43,587 nt of DNA from Gammaproteobacteria bacterium (lineage in GTDB: Bacteria; Pseudomonadota; Gammaproteobacteria; Steroidobacterales; Steroidobacteraceae). This document shows, piece after piece, positions 16,061 to 23,662 of this stretch. Position 1 is the first letter of the stretch; each line of letters opens with the position of its first letter. Where the stretch lies: assembly GCA_947455595.1 (NCBI GenBank), contig CANGOP010000022.1:1-43587 (forward strand). Reading direction: 5' to 3'. The notes under the pieces are model-generated. The model saw only the letters and a list, made by a program, of their open reading frames with translations, was not told the origin of the DNA and did no database searches. The translations under genes and the position numbers were made by a program.

Positions 16061-17236
16061 GTGCCAGTGACCCCTGCCATTGACAAGTTGCAGTCCATTC
16101 TCGAGTACAGCGAGAACTTCTTGTCCAAGATGCACGAACTCGGCCAAGCGCCGCATTCGCGCAAATCGCTTCAACGTCTGTTCTCGCCCTCGGAGGCCGC
16201 CGACATGGTGGGACGAGACCGCACCACGCTGGCGCGGGCCGAGGCCGAGCTTAAGGTGGACCCGCCGGTCCGCAACCCCGACAACAATCGCCGAATTGGT
16301 TATTCGTTAGAACAGATCCAGGCTTTCCGGCAGCACTTTGGGACGCTGCCGTGGCGGGATGCGGCCACTGACCGGCCAATGGTGATCGCCTGCCAGAACT
16401 TCAAAGGGGGTGTCGGTAAGTCTACGACCTGTATCAACTTCGCCCATTACCTGGCGCTGAAGGGGTATCGGGTTTTGGTCATCGACACCGACAGTCAGGC
16501 GACGACGACCTCCATGTTCGGTTATGTCCCCGATGAGGAGATTCGTCAGGAGGACACGATCCTCGGCTATCTCGACGGGTCGCATTCCACGCTGCAGCCT
16601 GTGATCCGCCGGACCTATTTCCCGAATGTGGATCTGGTGCCGGCGTGTCTTGCGCTGTACGAGGCGGAGATTGCATTGGTTATCCACATCGCGGAGCAGT
16701 CCTCGCTGGAGGCCCGGCGCGAGGTGTTCGCCGAGCTCGGTTACGGGATCCAGTCGGTGGCGGACAATTACGACGTCGTGCTGCTCGACTCGCCGCCCGC
16801 GTTGGGCGTCATCTCCTTGAATGTGCTCCTGGCGGCCGATGCCTTGCTGGTGCCGACCGCGGCGAAGATGTTCGACTTCTCCTCGACGGTGCAGTTCTTC
16901 CGCATGATCCGTAACTACGTCGCGCAGTTGGCGCCGGAGAAGAGCTACCGGTGGATTTCGGTGCTGACCACACTGTTCGATCAGCGCTACGACAGTCAGC
17001 GTCAGTTCGTCGACGTGATGCGCGCCTGTTTCGGCGAGAGCGCCTTCCAGCGGGTGTTCTTCCATGCGGCCGAGGTGATCAATGCGTCGGCTCAGTTCGT
17101 CGGACCTTATGAGCAGGTGAAGCCGAACCGGAAGGTCTTGGAAATGATGGACAGCGTCTTTGGCGAGATTGAAACCGCCATCCTGCGCGAGTGGCCATCT
17201 AAGCGCGAAGCACTGCATGCCAAGGGCATCATCTGA
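16061..17236 (+). CDS. parA: Plasmid partition ATPase ParA (type Ia, with N-terminal HTH)
   Basis: A 391-residue protein. Residues 1-105 form an N-terminal DNA-binding extension with a MerR-like helix-turn-helix (SPSEAADMVGRDRTTLARAEAEL). The ATPase follows with the deviant Walker A KGGVGKST at residues 115-122 (signature Lys 115, catalytic Lys 120), VLVIDTDSQATTT as Walker A', and YDVVLLDSPPALG as Walker B. Large type Ia ParA proteins both move plasmid DNA and repress their own operon through the N-terminal domain. The GTG start has GGAGG at 16051-16055, five bases upstream. parB follows after 10 bp. Confidence 0.94.
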   Translation: MPVTPAIDKLQSILEYSENFLSKMHELGQAPHSRKSLQRLFSPSEAADMVGRDRTTLARAEAELKVDPPVRNPDNNRRIGYSLEQIQAFRQHFGTLPWRDAATDRPMVIACQNFKGGVGKSTTCINFAHYLALKGYRVLVIDTDSQATTTSMFGYVPDEEIRQEDTILGYLDGSHSTLQPVIRRTYFPNVDLVPACLALYEAEIALVIHIAEQSSLEARREVFAELGYGIQSVADNYDVVLLDSPPALGVISLNVLLAADALLVPTAAKMFDFSSTVQFFRMIRNYVAQLAPEKSYRWISVLTTLFDQRYDSQRQFVDVMRACFGESAFQRVFFHAAEVINASAQFVGPYEQVKPNRKVLEMMDSVFGEIETAILREWPSKREALHAKGII

Positions 17237-17246
17237 GGGGATGGGA

Positions 17247-18230
17247 ATGAACAAGCGACTGTTTGGTGGCGCGAAGCTCGGTGACATTGCCAAGACGGTA
17301 CGGGATCGTGCGGACGCGGCGCCGGCCACCGCGGAACGGCCGGTCTCACAGGCGGTACTGCCCACGGCGGAATTGGCACTGCAGGGGCGCACGAGTCCGG
17401 GGCTCATCCGCGAGACCATCCTGTCGGTGGATCCGAAGCGCTGCCGCGGTTGGCGCCTGCACAACCGCACGGACGGGTGGTACACGCGCGAGCGATGCGA
17501 AGATCTGATCCGGTCGATCCCGACGGATGGTCAGCAGGAACCGGCACTGGCGCGGCGGCTCAAGGATGACCCGGATTTCGAGTTCGAACTGATTTACGGC
17601 ATGCGCCGGCGCTTCGCCTGTGAGGCCACGAATACGAAGCTGAAGATTCGGGTCGTCGATGTGCCGGACATGCAGGCCGCGGTGCTGATGCATCTGGAGA
17701 ACGCAGACCGTAAGGACATCACGCCGATGGAGCGCGCGCTGTCGTTCCAGGCGCAACTGGAGGCGCGGGTGTTCCCGACGCAAGAGTCGTTGGCGGCGGC
17801 GCTCAATGTATCGAAGGGGCAGGTCACCAAGATGGTCAAGGCGGCGCAATTGCTCACCTTGGCGCCGGTCGCCAGCTTGTTCAAGGATCGCTCCCTCGTG
17901 CCGGTGGAACAGGCTTACAAGTTGGCCTCGTTGCTTGATCGGCCGGGCGCCAAAGACGTTGTGTTGCAGGCGGCGAAGAATCTCGGTCGCCGGGAGGAAG
18001 AGGGCGGACGTGATCCGCGTGCCGTTCTCAAGGTGCTGTTGGCGAGCCTCGATCAATCGCGCAAGCTCGAGCCCATCCGCCGGGAGTACAACGTGGGTCG
18101 CGCGGGTCGAGCGATCGTCGTTCGCAATGCGCGCGGCAAGGTAACCGTTGCTTTTCCGCGAGGGCTGGGCACCTCGGATCGGGAGGCGGTGATGGCGGCC
18201 ATGGAGCAGATCCTCAAGGACCTCTCCTGA
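17247..18230 (+). CDS. parB: Plasmid partition protein ParB
   Basis: A 327-residue ParB-type protein. It has an N-terminal basic segment, a ParB nuclease-like domain with the sequence YGMRRRFACEATNTKLKIRV (the GxRR box), then LENADRKDITPMERALSFQAQL and a helix-turn-helix LAAALNVSKGQVTKMVKAA, ending in a dimerisation-like tail. It would bind the centromere and stimulate ParA. The ATG at 17247 is preferred over the in-frame ATG at 17241 because GAGGGG at 17234-17239 is seven bases from it. The expected binding sites may be the repeats just downstream. Confidence 0.93.
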   Translation: MNKRLFGGAKLGDIAKTVRDRADAAPATAERPVSQAVLPTAELALQGRTSPGLIRETILSVDPKRCRGWRLHNRTDGWYTRERCEDLIRSIPTDGQQEPALARRLKDDPDFEFELIYGMRRRFACEATNTKLKIRVVDVPDMQAAVLMHLENADRKDITPMERALSFQAQLEARVFPTQESLAAALNVSKGQVTKMVKAAQLLTLAPVASLFKDRSLVPVEQAYKLASLLDRPGAKDVVLQAAKNLGRREEEGGRDPRAVLKVLLASLDQSRKLEPIRREYNVGRAGRAIVVRNARGKVTVAFPRGLGTSDREAVMAAMEQILKDLS

Positions 18231-18535
18231 CGGTTTCGGACCCGAGGTTTCGAGACGAAACCTCGGTAACTAATTGAATGTAAAAGAAAAATAGGCAAGT
18301 CCACTACACGGAAACTTCGACGAAACCGGTTGCTCACGACGTCTGCGCCAATCGCGCCGGGGCAGAGCGGTCAGGGTCGAGCGCCGGACAGAATCCCTGT
18401 CGAGGCGGGTACCTGCGACTCGTGGAACATGCCGTGAAACAAGTGATCGCGACAACTCGTTGAAAAATAAGGAAACCGGTCGGTCAGTCGACCCTGAATC
18501 CCGCCGAATCTGAGCATTCGGCCGACGGTTTCGGA
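18231..18535. repeat. Cluster of GGTTTCG motifs in both orientations (candidate centromere region)
   Basis: The 7-mer GGTTTCG occurs at 18232-18238, 18246-18252 and 18527-18533, and its complement CGAAACC at 18256-18262 and 18321-18327; a partial GAAACC is at 18472-18477. CGGTTTCGGA is repeated exactly at 18231-18240 and 18526-18535, the two ends of the gene-free interval between parB and the kfrA-like gene. Clustered short motifs beside parAB are typical of plasmid centromeres or of sites for a KfrA-like repressor. Apart from these motifs I see no gene in the interval. Confidence 0.55.
18242..18266. repeat. Perfect inverted repeat downstream of parB: candidate parS or terminator stem
   Basis: The 11-base arm CCGAGGTTTCG at 18242-18252 is followed by AGA and its exact reverse complement CGAAACCTCGG at 18256-18266. 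It lies 11 bp after the parB stop. No T-run follows (TAACTAATTG), so a standard intrinsic terminator is less likely. The centre GTTTCG-AGA-CGAAAC resembles the GTTTC/GAAAC symmetry of known parS sites. The parS call is inference. Confidence 0.6.
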
Positions 18536-18568
18536 AAACTTTCCGTAACCTTGGGCGGCGCGTATACT
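18532..18568 (+). promoter_or_regulatory. Candidate kfrA promoter with overlapping palindromic operator
   Basis: A TATACT -10 hexamer is at 18563-18568. Seventeen bases upstream is TTTCCG at 18540-18545 as a weak -35. The palindrome CGGAAA-AC-TTTCCG at 18532-18545 covers that -35. The -10 is only six bases before the ATG at 18575, so transcription would begin at or next to the start codon, giving a leaderless or nearly leaderless message. No ribosome site is visible before the ATG, which fits. Confidence 0.5.
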
Positions 18569-18574
18569 CGGCGA

Positions 18575-19042
18575 ATGCGCCCCCGTCTGCTAACTGACGA
18601 GATGATTTTGTCCGCCATTGCCGACCTGTCGGCACGCGGTCGAGTCACTGGGGTATCCGTGCGGCGGCTGCTCGCCCAGCGCTACGGCGCCAAAGGCAGC
18701 GTGGCCCGCGTCTACCAGTTCTTGCAGGCAGCCAACCGGCCAGCGCCGACTGCCGTGTCACGGTCGGTGCCGCCAGCCGACCCGCGAGCGCTGGAGGACG
18801 CGCTGGCCCGGGTTGCGCTCGCCGAAGAACGCGAACGGGTGCACCAGACCCGTTGGGCACGCGAGAACGATGGGCTACGGGCGCGACTGCAACAAGCGGA
18901 ACAAAGCGCGCGCGACGTGCCAGCGCTGCGTCTCAAAATCGCGGAATTGCAGCGTGCCTTGGGTGCCGCGCAGCGCCGGATCCAACAACTCGAGATGGCG
19001 CGCCCGGCGGATGCGCCCGCGGATCTGTCCATTCATGAGTAG
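18575..19042 (+). CDS. KfrA-like plasmid DNA-binding protein
   Basis: A 155-residue protein. The N-terminal 50 residues (LTDEMILSAIADLSARGRVTGVSVRRLLAQRYGAKGSVARVYQFLQ) resemble the KfrA_N DNA-binding domain of plasmid replication regions. Residues about 75-145 are a long coiled coil rich in Ala, Arg, Glu and Gln. KfrA proteins are plasmid regulators that bind their own promoter and help segregation. The start MRPRLLTD at 18575 is chosen over 18551 because the upstream frame runs through the promoter. The gene follows parAB on the same strand across the repeat-rich interval. Confidence 0.72.
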   Translation: MRPRLLTDEMILSAIADLSARGRVTGVSVRRLLAQRYGAKGSVARVYQFLQAANRPAPTAVSRSVPPADPRALEDALARVALAEERERVHQTRWARENDGLRARLQQAEQSARDVPALRLKIAELQRALGAAQRRIQQLEMARPADAPADLSIHE

Positions 19043-19108
19043 CACGCCGGCTGGATTTGTTAGCGTGCGCAAGCGGTGCGCGGGGTTGCGCCGCCGCGGA
19101 GTCGCGTG

Positions 19109-19804
19109 ATGTCTCAGGTGATGTTTCCCGTCGCGCCCGTCACGGTGCCGGTGGCCGGTCAAAACGCCCGATTCTGCGTTCGGCGAATCTTTTGCGTCGG
19201 ACGTAATTACGCGGCACACGTGCGTGAGATGGGCGGGGACCCGCAGCGTACACCCCCGGTGTTTTTCACGAAGCCGGCTGATGCGATCCTGAGGGATGGG
19301 GCCGATTTTCCGTATCCACCGCGGACTGAGAATCTGCATCCGGAAGTGGAACTGGTGGTGGCGATCGGACTGGGCGGCACCAACATCGCGGTCAGCGGAG
19401 CGTTGCACCATGTGGTGGGCTACGCCGTCGGTAACGATTGGACACGGCGTGACTTGCAAGCGAACGCCAAACGCGGCGGCGAGCCGTGGGATATGGCCAA
19501 GGCTTTTGATCATTCTGCGTCATTGGGCCCGATCCATCTGACGACCGATGTGGGCCATCCGTTTGCAGGCACGATTCAACTCTCGGTCAACGGGCAGGTG
19601 CGTCAGTCCGGTGACTTGAGCGCAATGATCACGAGCGTCCCGCAGCTCATTGCGGAGCTGTCGACCTACGTCTGCCTGCAGCCGGGCGATCTGATGTATA
19701 CCGGCACGCCGGACGGGGTGAGCGCGGTGGTCCCGGGGGATCGCGTGGTCTGCGTGATCGAGGGGCTCGGGTCGCTCGTCAATACGGTAGTGGAGCATTT
19801 ATGA
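19109..19804 (+). CDS. Fumarylacetoacetate hydrolase family protein
   Basis: A 231-residue FAH-fold protein: IFCVGRNYAAHVREMG at the N-terminus, PVFFTKPADAI, the metal-binding HPEVELVVAIG with its conserved Glu pair, VGYAVGNDWTRRDLQ, and the C-terminal GDLMYTGTPDGVSAVVPGD. Members hydrolyse or decarboxylate 2-oxo acids and acylpyruvates (YcgM/FAHD1-like size). The ATG at 19109 has GGAG at 19098-19101, seven bases upstream; starts at 19076 and 19121 are less favoured. The stop overlaps the start of the next gene as ATGA, so both are likely cotranscribed. Confidence 0.88.
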   Translation: MSQVMFPVAPVTVPVAGQNARFCVRRIFCVGRNYAAHVREMGGDPQRTPPVFFTKPADAILRDGADFPYPPRTENLHPEVELVVAIGLGGTNIAVSGALHHVVGYAVGNDWTRRDLQANAKRGGEPWDMAKAFDHSASLGPIHLTTDVGHPFAGTIQLSVNGQVRQSGDLSAMITSVPQLIAELSTYVCLQPGDLMYTGTPDGVSAVVPGDRVVCVIEGLGSLVNTVVEHL

Positions 19805-20919
19805 AGCATGTCGACGTGTTGGTGGTGGGTGGCGGGATTGCGGGCGCCTCGGTGGGATACTTCCTCGCACCCTCACGCCGGGTCTTGTTGATTGAGCGCG
19901 AAAGCGGCTATGGCTACCACACCAGTGGACGCTCCGCCGCCGAGTGGACGTCGTGCCACTTCGACGGAATCATGCGCGCGGTGGTGCTGTATGGCCGGCC
20001 CTTTCTGGACGCACCGCCCGCGGGCTTTGCGGACCGTCCGCTGTTGGAGCGGCGCGGCAATCTGATGTTTGCGTTGGAAGGTGGTGAAGAGCAAGCCGAT
20101 GCCTTCTACGCCCAGGCCCTGCCGGACAATCCCGGTCTCGTGAGCCTGAATGCGGAGGAGGTTCGTGCCATCGTGCCGTATCTGCGCACGGAGCTTATTC
20201 GGCGCGCGATCTGGGATCCTGAAAACTGCGAGATCGACGTCGACGGTCTGCATCAGGGTTTTCTGCGCGGTCTGCGTGCCGCGGGTGGCGAAACCCGCGC
20301 GGGCGTGGAGTTTCTCGGGGCAGAGCGTACAGGCGGGATGTGGCATGCGCGCATAGGCGAAGAGAGACTCACGGCCGATGTGATCGTGGATGCCGCTGGC
20401 GCCTGGGGCGACACGGTCGCCCAGCTGTGCGGTGTGGCCCCGTTGGGGTTAGAACCGCGGCGACGGACCGCGTTCACCTACGACCCGGGTTTTGATGCCA
20501 CGGGTGTGCCGGCCATTGATGAGATGGGCTCGGGCTTTTATTTCAAATCCAGCGGCCCGGTCCTCTTGGTCTCGCCTGGCGACCAGACGCCCTCCGTGCC
20601 CTGTGATGCACAGCCCGAGGAATACGACCTGGCGGTTGCCGTTGATCAGTTGGAGACCCTCACGACCTTGCAAGTCCAGAAGATGAAGTCACGTTGGGCG
20701 GGCCTGCGCACGTTTACGCGGGATGAGCATCCGGTGGCTGGCTTTGATGAGCAAACGCCGGGGTTTTTCTGGCTGGTTGGGCAGGGCGGCGGCGGCATCA
20801 TGAGCGCCTCGGGTCTTGGCGATCTGGCGGCTCGAATCATCACGGCTGACGGCTGGCCAGAATCGGCGCAGCGTTTAAACCTCACCGCGGAAAGTTTGTC
20901 GCCAGCACGCGTGCGCTAG
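19801..20919 (+). CDS. FAD-dependent oxidoreductase of the DAO family
   Basis: A 372-residue flavoprotein. The dinucleotide-binding VVGGGIAGASVGYFLA is at residues 8-23, followed by LLIERE, and the C-terminal end carries WAGLRTFTRDEHPVAGFDEQTPGFFWLVGQGGGGIMSASGLGDLAA, the FAD-contact region of the D-amino-acid oxidase/glycine oxidase/sarcosine oxidase group. There is no signal peptide. It would oxidise an amine or amino acid to the imine. It forms a two-gene operon with the FAH-family protein. Substrate is not predictable from sequence alone. Confidence 0.87.
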   Translation: MKHVDVLVVGGGIAGASVGYFLAPSRRVLLIERESGYGYHTSGRSAAEWTSCHFDGIMRAVVLYGRPFLDAPPAGFADRPLLERRGNLMFALEGGEEQADAFYAQALPDNPGLVSLNAEEVRAIVPYLRTELIRRAIWDPENCEIDVDGLHQGFLRGLRAAGGETRAGVEFLGAERTGGMWHARIGEERLTADVIVDAAGAWGDTVAQLCGVAPLGLEPRRRTAFTYDPGFDATGVPAIDEMGSGFYFKSSGPVLLVSPGDQTPSVPCDAQPEEYDLAVAVDQLETLTTLQVQKMKSRWAGLRTFTRDEHPVAGFDEQTPGFFWLVGQGGGGIMSASGLGDLAARIITADGWPESAQRLNLTAESLSPARVR

Positions 20920-21055
20920 GTCCTCGCCCTGTGTCATAAAGGGCCATCTCAGGATCATGCGGTGATCCCTGCAAGTCGCTGGACCGCTTCTGGCCGGTAC
21001 ACTGTGACGTGAGGGGAGCACACGCTCATGGCCTCGCCGCATAGGGAACCGTGGC

Positions 21056-22024
21056 ATGGCGCGTTACGAACGCGTAGCGGAAATTTACGATCTCTTGACG
21101 ACGGCATCCGAGCCGATTGCGTTGGAGTCGCTTTGTTCGACGTTGGATGCGTCTAGCGCGACGGTGAAGCGTCTGGTGCGCTTTCTGCGCGAGCAGTTGC
21201 TCGTGCCGGTCGAGTTCGATCGCGAGAAGCGTGGCTATGTCGTGGGCAAGGTTGCGCGTGATTCACCGCGCCCAGTAGGCCCGGCCTACGATTCGCGCGA
21301 ACTGTCGGCTTTGCTCACCGCCTACGATCTCCTCGATCAAATTCCCCCTGGGTTGTTCCGTAAGGAAACGGCGGAAGCGCGGTTACGTCTCAAGCAACTG
21401 CTGTACCGCCGCCCAACCGGACGAGGTGAGCTCAAAGATCGTGTACGGCTGCAGATGCCGCAAAATCGGCGCATCGACGAACACCGCTTTCAGGCGGTAC
21501 TGACGTCGTTGGCGACGGAAAAGCGCCTCAAAATCACCTATCGCAGCCGCACGCGCCAGGCCAGCCAAACGCGGGTGGTTTCACCGCAGCGCCTGACGTT
21601 CTACCGCAGCAACTGGTACCTCGCCGCCTGGTGTCATGTGCGCAGTGACCTGAGGGTGTTTGCGCTCGACCGTGTCATCACGGCCGACCTGACGCCGATT
21701 CCCGCCCACATGCTGGCGGCAAAAACTCTCGATGCGCGTCTGTCGACCGGCTACGGCATTTTTGAAGGCGAAGCCGACGCTGTGGCGGTGCTCAAGTTTA
21801 CGGCCGAGAGTGCGCGCTGGGTCGCCGATGAAGAATGGCACCCACAGCAGCGTCAGGAACGTCTCGAGGATGGGGGTTTACTGCTCCACATTCCCTACCG
21901 GCATACGACTGAGCTGTCCATGGACATCCAACGCTATGGCGCAGAGGTAGAAGTCCTGTCGCCACCCGACCTGCGCAAGTTGGTTGCCGATTCGCTGGCG
22001 AGGGCCGCAACGCAGTACGCTTAA
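21056..22024 (+). CDS. WYL-domain transcriptional regulator
   Basis: A 322-residue regulator: an N-terminal winged HTH (residues about 1-65, SLCSTLDASSATVKRLVRFLREQL), then a WYL domain around residues 140-225 with LKITYRSRTRQASQTRVVSPQRLTFYRSNWYLAAWC and VFALDRV, and a C-terminal WCX-type extension ending in LSPPDLRKLVADSLARAA. WYL proteins sense nucleic acid or nucleotide ligands and control many defence and DNA-damage loci. An AGGGA lies about eight bases before the ATG. The next gene begins 26 bp downstream and encodes a HEPN protein. Confidence 0.9.
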   Translation: MARYERVAEIYDLLTTASEPIALESLCSTLDASSATVKRLVRFLREQLLVPVEFDREKRGYVVGKVARDSPRPVGPAYDSRELSALLTAYDLLDQIPPGLFRKETAEARLRLKQLLYRRPTGRGELKDRVRLQMPQNRRIDEHRFQAVLTSLATEKRLKITYRSRTRQASQTRVVSPQRLTFYRSNWYLAAWCHVRSDLRVFALDRVITADLTPIPAHMLAAKTLDARLSTGYGIFEGEADAVAVLKFTAESARWVADEEWHPQQRQERLEDGGLLLHIPYRHTTELSMDIQRYGAEVEVLSPPDLRKLVADSLARAATQYA

Positions 22025-22050
22025 GTCCACAGCGACCTGCGGAGGGGAAG

Positions 22051-22707
22051 ATGGACTTTGCAACGTTGAAGGAACGCCATCGGGCTGAGCGAGAGCAGTG
22101 GCCTGGCATGCACTCGTTGCGCGTGCATCGCAGTCTGAGTTGGCTCAAGGCCGCCGAAGCGCGGCGCACCGATGGCGATGCGCGCTTTCTGTTCCTTTGG
22201 ATCGCCTTCAATGCCGCGTACGCGGTGCAGTTTGATGAGGGCGGACGGCTGTCCGAGCGCGCGGCCTTTCGCACCTTCCTGCGCCGGCTATTGGAACGCG
22301 ATCCACGCGGCCGGATCGCGGATCTGGTGTGGCAGGAATTCGGCGGCAGTATTCGTGGGTTGCTCGACAACCGCTTCGTCTTTCAGGACTTCTGGGATTT
22401 TCAGAACGGATTGATCAGAGAAGACGAGTGGAAACGTCGTTTCACGAACGCGAATCGGGCAGCCCGGCGGGCGCTGGCCAATCAACACACCGGAACGGTC
22501 CTTGGGATTGTGCTCGGGCGGATCTACACACTGCGAAACCAAATCGTGCACGGGGGGGCGACGTGGGGCGGCTCGCTCAATCGTGAACAGATGCGCGACT
22601 GCTTACGGTTTATGGAGCGATTGGTGCCGCTGGTGATCGACGTGTTGATGGATGCTCCCGACGTGCCCTGGGGGCCGGTCGCCTTTCCGGTGGTTGAGGC
22701 ACCTTAA
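22051..22707 (+). CDS. HEPN domain-containing protein, putative RNase
   Basis: A 218-residue all-helical protein. The key motif is RNQIVHGG, with R162-N163 and H167 giving the R-x4-H pattern of HEPN ribonucleases (Apea-like HEPN type). The N-terminal helix has FLFLWIAFNAAYAVQF, common in this group. HEPN proteins act as RNases in toxin-antitoxin, abortive infection and CRISPR-linked systems. GGAGGGG is placed just before the ATG at 22051. The WYL regulator upstream is in the same direction with a 26-bp gap, so they probably form one unit. Its stop shares a TTAA with the convergent downstream gene. RNase activity is an inference from the motif. Confidence 0.72.
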   Translation: MDFATLKERHRAEREQWPGMHSLRVHRSLSWLKAAEARRTDGDARFLFLWIAFNAAYAVQFDEGGRLSERAAFRTFLRRLLERDPRGRIADLVWQEFGGSIRGLLDNRFVFQDFWDFQNGLIREDEWKRRFTNANRAARRALANQHTGTVLGIVLGRIYTLRNQIVHGGATWGGSLNREQMRDCLRFMERLVPLVIDVLMDAPDVPWGPVAFPVVEAP

Positions 22708-23648
22708 GCGCTCGTTTCGTAGACCAGAATTGCGGCCGCCAGATCCTCGAGGGCTGCACCCACCGACTTGAATAGCGTGATGTCGGTGGGATCGAGTCGA
22801 CCCATTGATCCGCGGCACAGATCCGCAAGTTCCAATATCGCGCTGTCTTTGAGCAAACCTTGCGCGAGCGGAATGCGTACATCGTCCGCTTCCGCTAGAA
22901 CGCCCGATCGTGTGTCACACACAACCCGTGACGCAGCCACCAAGGCGTCCTCGGCTTCGCGCATGCCGGGCCGAAACGCACCGACGAGATCGAGATGGGT
23001 ACCGGGCTGAATCCAGTCGCGCTGCAAGAGCGGTTCGGTGGACAGGGTCGCGACGCTGATGAGGTCCGCCGAGCCGGCTGCGTCTGCTAAGGAAGGGGCG
23101 AGGGCGGCAGGTAGCCCGCTATTGTGCAGTTCCGCGACCAGTACGCGCGCCCGGTCTGACGTACGACTCCAAATCCGCACCTCACGTAGAGATGGTCGGG
23201 CATCCCAATGAGTCAGCGCCAATTCGCGTGCGATGCGTCCGCTGCCGACGACGAGCATCGACTGCGAGTCTTCGCGGGCGAGGTAGCGGGCAGCGAGCGC
23301 CGACGTCGCTGCTGTGCGCCGTTCGGTGAGCGCATCGCCGTCCATGAGTGCGAGGGGCGTGCCGGTTAAAGCATCAAAGAGTATGTATATCGACGCGACT
23401 GCGGGTTGATTCCGAGCGGAGTTGCCGGGGAAGACCGTGACCAGTTTGGTCCCCAGATAGCGTCCGGACTGCCACGCCGGCATCAACAGCAAGGAGGCAT
23501 CGACCGCATTCGGTACGGGCAGCGTATGGGCGTGGCGAACCGGAGCAGTGCAGCCGTGTTGAAACAGGCTCTGCAAGGCGTCGAGTAGGGCGGAGGTATT
23601 CAGGCGTGCCCTGACGAAGTCGGCGTCGAAGTGTTGCATGCCGGTCAT
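22704..23648 (-). CDS. Ornithine cyclodeaminase / imino-acid reductase family (mu-crystallin type)
   Basis: A 314-residue NAD(P)-dependent protein. Visible are the substrate-side GTKLVTVFPGNSARNQPAVASIYILFDALTGTPLALMDGDALTERRTAATSALAA and the Rossmann motif MLVVGSGRIARELAL. The T-x-x-R-T-A-A-x-S region and the GSG loop are standard for the family, which includes ornithine cyclodeaminase, alanine dehydrogenase and delta1-pyrroline-2-carboxylate reductase. The reductase activity is more likely in view of the nearby DAO-type oxidase, but this is inference. Start at 23648 or 23639 cannot be decided by a ribosome site. Confidence 0.85.
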   Translation of the reverse strand: MTGMQHFDADFVRARLNTSALLDALQSLFQHGCTAPVRHAHTLPVPNAVDASLLLMPAWQSGRYLGTKLVTVFPGNSARNQPAVASIYILFDALTGTPLALMDGDALTERRTAATSALAARYLAREDSQSMLVVGSGRIARELALTHWDARPSLREVRIWSRTSDRARVLVAELHNSGLPAALAPSLADAAGSADLISVATLSTEPLLQRDWIQPGTHLDLVGAFRPGMREAEDALVAASRVVCDTRSGVLAEADDVRIPLAQGLLKDSAILELADLCRGSMGRLDPTDITLFKSVGAALEDLAAAILVYETSA

Positions 23649-23662
23649 GATGCCAGTCCGGA

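Noticed and set aside
16307..17485. 392-codon minus-strand frame opposite parA
   Set aside because: parA has intact Walker motifs and a good ribosome site; the antisense frame has no recognisable domain.
20952..20968. Short hairpin GGATCA-TGCGG-TGATCC after the DAO-type oxidase gene
   Set aside because: The six-base stem has no T-run and is too short to call a terminator.
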